Below the pieces are notes generated by a model that was not told the DNA's origin, made no database searches, and was given only the letters and a program-made list of their open reading frames with translations. The translations under genes were made by a program, and so were the position numbers. A stretch of 64,000 nt of DNA from Ceratopteris richardii (lineage: Eukaryota; Streptophyta; Polypodiopsida; Polypodiales; Pteridaceae), in NCBI GenBank assembly GCA_020310875.1, contig CM035439.1, forward strand, positions 144,458,726 to 144,522,725, read 5' to 3'. Of this stretch, positions 62,046 to 64,000 are shown one piece after another (within the stretch, counting starts at the first letter, position 1; each line of letters opens with the position of its first letter).

Positions 62046-62610
62046 CTTGTGGGGTGGTGGTGGAAAAGAGGAGGGCTGGTGGAGTTGGAGGGGGTCGAGG
62101 TGATGGTGGGGGCCGCGAGGGTGGTGGGGGAAAAGAGGAGGAGACAGTGGGGTTGGAGGGGGCCGGGGTGAGGGTGGGGCCGCAGGGGTGGTGGGGGAAA
62201 ACAGAAGGGCCGGTGGAGTTGGAGGGGGTCGAGGTGATGGTGGGGGCCGCGAGGGGACAGTGGGGTTGGAGGGGGTCGGGGTGAGGGTGGGGCCGCAGGG
62301 GTGGTCGGGGAAAGCAGGAGGGATGGAGGAGTTGGAGGGGGTCGAGGTGATGGTAGGGGCCGCGGGGGTGGTGGGGGAAAAGAGGAGGGGACGGTGGGGT
62401 TGGAGGGGTCGAGGTGATGGTGGGGGCCGCGAGGGGACAGTGGGGTTGGAGGGGGTCGGGGTGAGGGTGGGGCCGCAGGGGTGGTGGGGGAAAACAGGAG
62501 GGCTGGTGGAGTTGGAGGGTGTCGAGGTGATGGTGGGGGCCGCGGGGGTGGTGGGGGAAAAGAGGAGGGGACGGTGGGGTTGGAGGGGTCGAGGGGATGG
62601 TGGGAGAGAG
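62045..62610 (+). repeat. G-rich minisatellite, 180-bp higher-order unit (5' LTR of B)
   Basis: The GTGGGGCCGCAGGGG block occurs near 62174, 62287 and 62467. The last two are 180 bp apart as in the partner LTR; the first interval is shorter, about 113 bp. Confidence 0.88.
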
Positions 62611-62632
62611 GGAAATGCCGTGATACACAGCC

Positions 62633-64000
62633 GGAATGAAATTCAGCTCCGTAATATTCAGAGGGCAACTATAATCCTTTGTATTCAGCAGTAAGCCGGT
62701 GCACATTCCTCATGCCAATAGTTAAGATATATTTCGCTCCATACAGCTTCCCCACCATTCCGGTGCAATAGGATATATGACTATCTTAGCTTGTATGCTA
62801 ACTTGCCATGAATAAAATTTGATCCATTTAGATAATGCATCAGATACTTACATGACCAGATGCTGAGGCATGGCCCATCACCTCAACAACAAGATGAGGG
62901 AGTTTTCCCTTTCTTGTAGCAGTGCCCTCTGTCTCCCTTTCCCTAAACACACAGGAGGTGTTTTCCCTTTCTGTTTTACTGCCAACATCGAGGACTTTTG
63001 ACTTGACTACTTCTCCTCCCTCCTTTTTCTGAACCGTCGCACCTCAAAACCTTGATACAGGCTCTCCATATGCAAACGATGCTTGCCCCCTTTCCTACAA
63101 GGAGTGAATCAGTAGCAAAACATCCTTGCCGAGTCACTTCTGAACTAGCCTAGAAGACCCTGCTCCACAGACGCAGTCGTCGATAGGGAGAAAATCCTTT
63201 TCCCCCTTTTTCCTTGCGAGCTCCTCATGAATAGCCCCCAAAACCCACAGACCCTCTCTCGCTTCTTGTCAACAGAAGAGAGCCACTCCCCCTTCTTCTT
63301 GCTACTGCCTGTGCGCACCTGCACACCCCAAAAAACAGAGAGAGGCCCCCCTGAAAGCTTCGATGTCAGTCTTCTTCTGCCTTCCACAGCCCGCTCGTTC
63401 CTGCACACGCAGCCCAGCCGAAGGGCCGAAAAAATTCCAGAAGAAAGAGATTTCCCCCTCCCCTTTTTCCTATATGCGTGCTCAACCTGCCCTCTTCATT
63501 GAAGCGCACCCTCGAAATCTGACGACTCCTCCCTCCTTGATTAAAGCTCCTGCTGCCTATGATTAATGAACGGCACCTCCTTCAGTTTACTCTTCTCACA
63601 TCCAACCTGCCATGGCATAATTTCAGTAATAACATTGGAGCAACCCCCAAAATCTAGGCTGATTCTCCCCTTGATTCTCTGCACCACTGAGAACAACCAT
63701 TATCTGGCATGCATTTCATAAGCAAAAAGATTAGCAACATTTTGTTAGCAAGAAAATCAAAACTAGTAGACCTTCATTCATATGGGAACAACCTAACTAT
63801 GATAAGTTCCACCCAAATCCCACAGGAGTGCAATCACCAACTCATATTCCTCTTTTACAAAACATGCAAATGAGGACGTAAGACAATTTTCAAGGCTAAG
63901 ATATACGAATTACGAAACAAGCAAAAATCGGCGAACCTAAATGTGAAATGTACAATCCCCCTTGCTAGTGGTAAGCGCATAAGCAAGGCACATCTCAAAC
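62633..64000 (-). repeat. LTR-like sequence D, right part
   Basis: This continues D after the element B insertion. Blocks resemble the C LTR at the offset expected if B is left out. TTTGTATTCAGCAGTAAG and CATTCCTCATGCC (62676-62725) answer to TCTGTATTTGGAAAGAAGTC and CATTCCCCATATC in C. A C-rich stretch with GCACCTGCACACCCC (near 63315) answers to GATGCACCTGCACACG. The end is not located, and no gene is recognised in the rest of the window. Similarity is by eye and weak. Confidence 0.35.

Larger units (their letters stand above)
36039..62627 (-). mobile_element. Ty3/gypsy element B, with nested element C
   Basis: LTRs at 36039-39281 and 59891-62627 share their sequence. The 5-bp duplication CAGCC flanks the element at 36034-36038 and 62628-62632. 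A primer-binding site sits just inside the upstream LTR, and pol lies between them in the matching minus orientation. Without the nested array the element would be about 10.8 kb. No chromodomain is visible after integrase, so it belongs to the Athila/Tat-like side, in a different family from A. LTRs differ by about 2-3% outside the minisatellites by eye, so it is younger than A. Broken: the array interrupts gag, the capsid part is not seen, and there are a few smaller breaks. Confidence 0.88.
59891..62627 (-). repeat. Element B 5' LTR with G-rich minisatellite
   Basis: This 2737-bp LTR partners 36039-39281. It is shorter because of a smaller minisatellite and about 200 bp missing from the unique part near 60193. 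TATA box CTATAAAAGC lies at 60318-60327. Outside the repeats roughly 2-3% of sites differ from the partner. Confidence 0.9.

Noticed and set aside
63145-63566. Overlapping open frames of 67-91 codons near the right end
   Set aside because: The sequence is C-rich, frames overlap on both strands, and the composition matches the C-rich part of the C-type LTR.

Overview
This is nuclear DNA of a land plant with a large, transposon-rich genome. The evidence is plant-type Ty3 and Ty1/copia retrotransposons, a CACTA (En/Spm, TNP2-type) DNA transposon with an intron, and a scrap of a cytokinin-receptor-type histidine kinase. A fern, gymnosperm or similar lineage is possible, but the sequence does not settle it. 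There is no intact host gene, rRNA, tRNA or CRISPR array. Nearly everything is nested, mostly broken mobile DNA.

Left part (1-32.3 kb). A CACTA transposase gene (1328-2091, continued at 28332-29449) was split inside an exon by Ty3 element A. A's LTRs lie at 2092-2553 and 27788-28331, and AGTC flanks both ends. A grew to 26 kb because an 8.4-kb segment was copied into three tandem units. Each unit holds a Ty3 protease-RT fragment, the same 764-bp CACTA piece, an LTR, gag and pol. The interior (5438-20430) is read on the opposite strand from both flanks, the pattern of a 15-kb inversion. After the integrase of the last unit A carries an extra coding region of unknown function (25619-27745). A truncated Ty1/copia element (29450-32255) abuts the downstream CACTA part.

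Middle (32.3-36.0 kb). About 2 kb holds nothing recognised, followed by a 152-bp histidine kinase fragment on the minus strand. Next comes a diverged LTR-like sequence, D.

Right part (36.0-64 kb). Ty3 element B (36039-62627, minus) is flanked by the 5-bp duplication CAGCC. Its 3.2-kb and 2.7-kb LTRs carry long G-rich minisatellites upstream of a TATA box. B is itself interrupted by element C (43889-59661, minus). C is a tandem LTR-internal-LTR-internal-LTR array of 6.49-kb units encoding only a zinc-knuckle/coiled-coil gag, a TR-GAG-like non-autonomous family. D, which B interrupted, looks like a distant relative of the C LTR and continues from 62633.

Order of events, inferred from nesting and by-eye divergence: CACTA and D are oldest; A (LTRs about 6% apart) is old; B (about 2-3%) is younger; C (about 1% or less) is youngest. 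Its genes are parts of separate retroelement life cycles and form no shared pathway.
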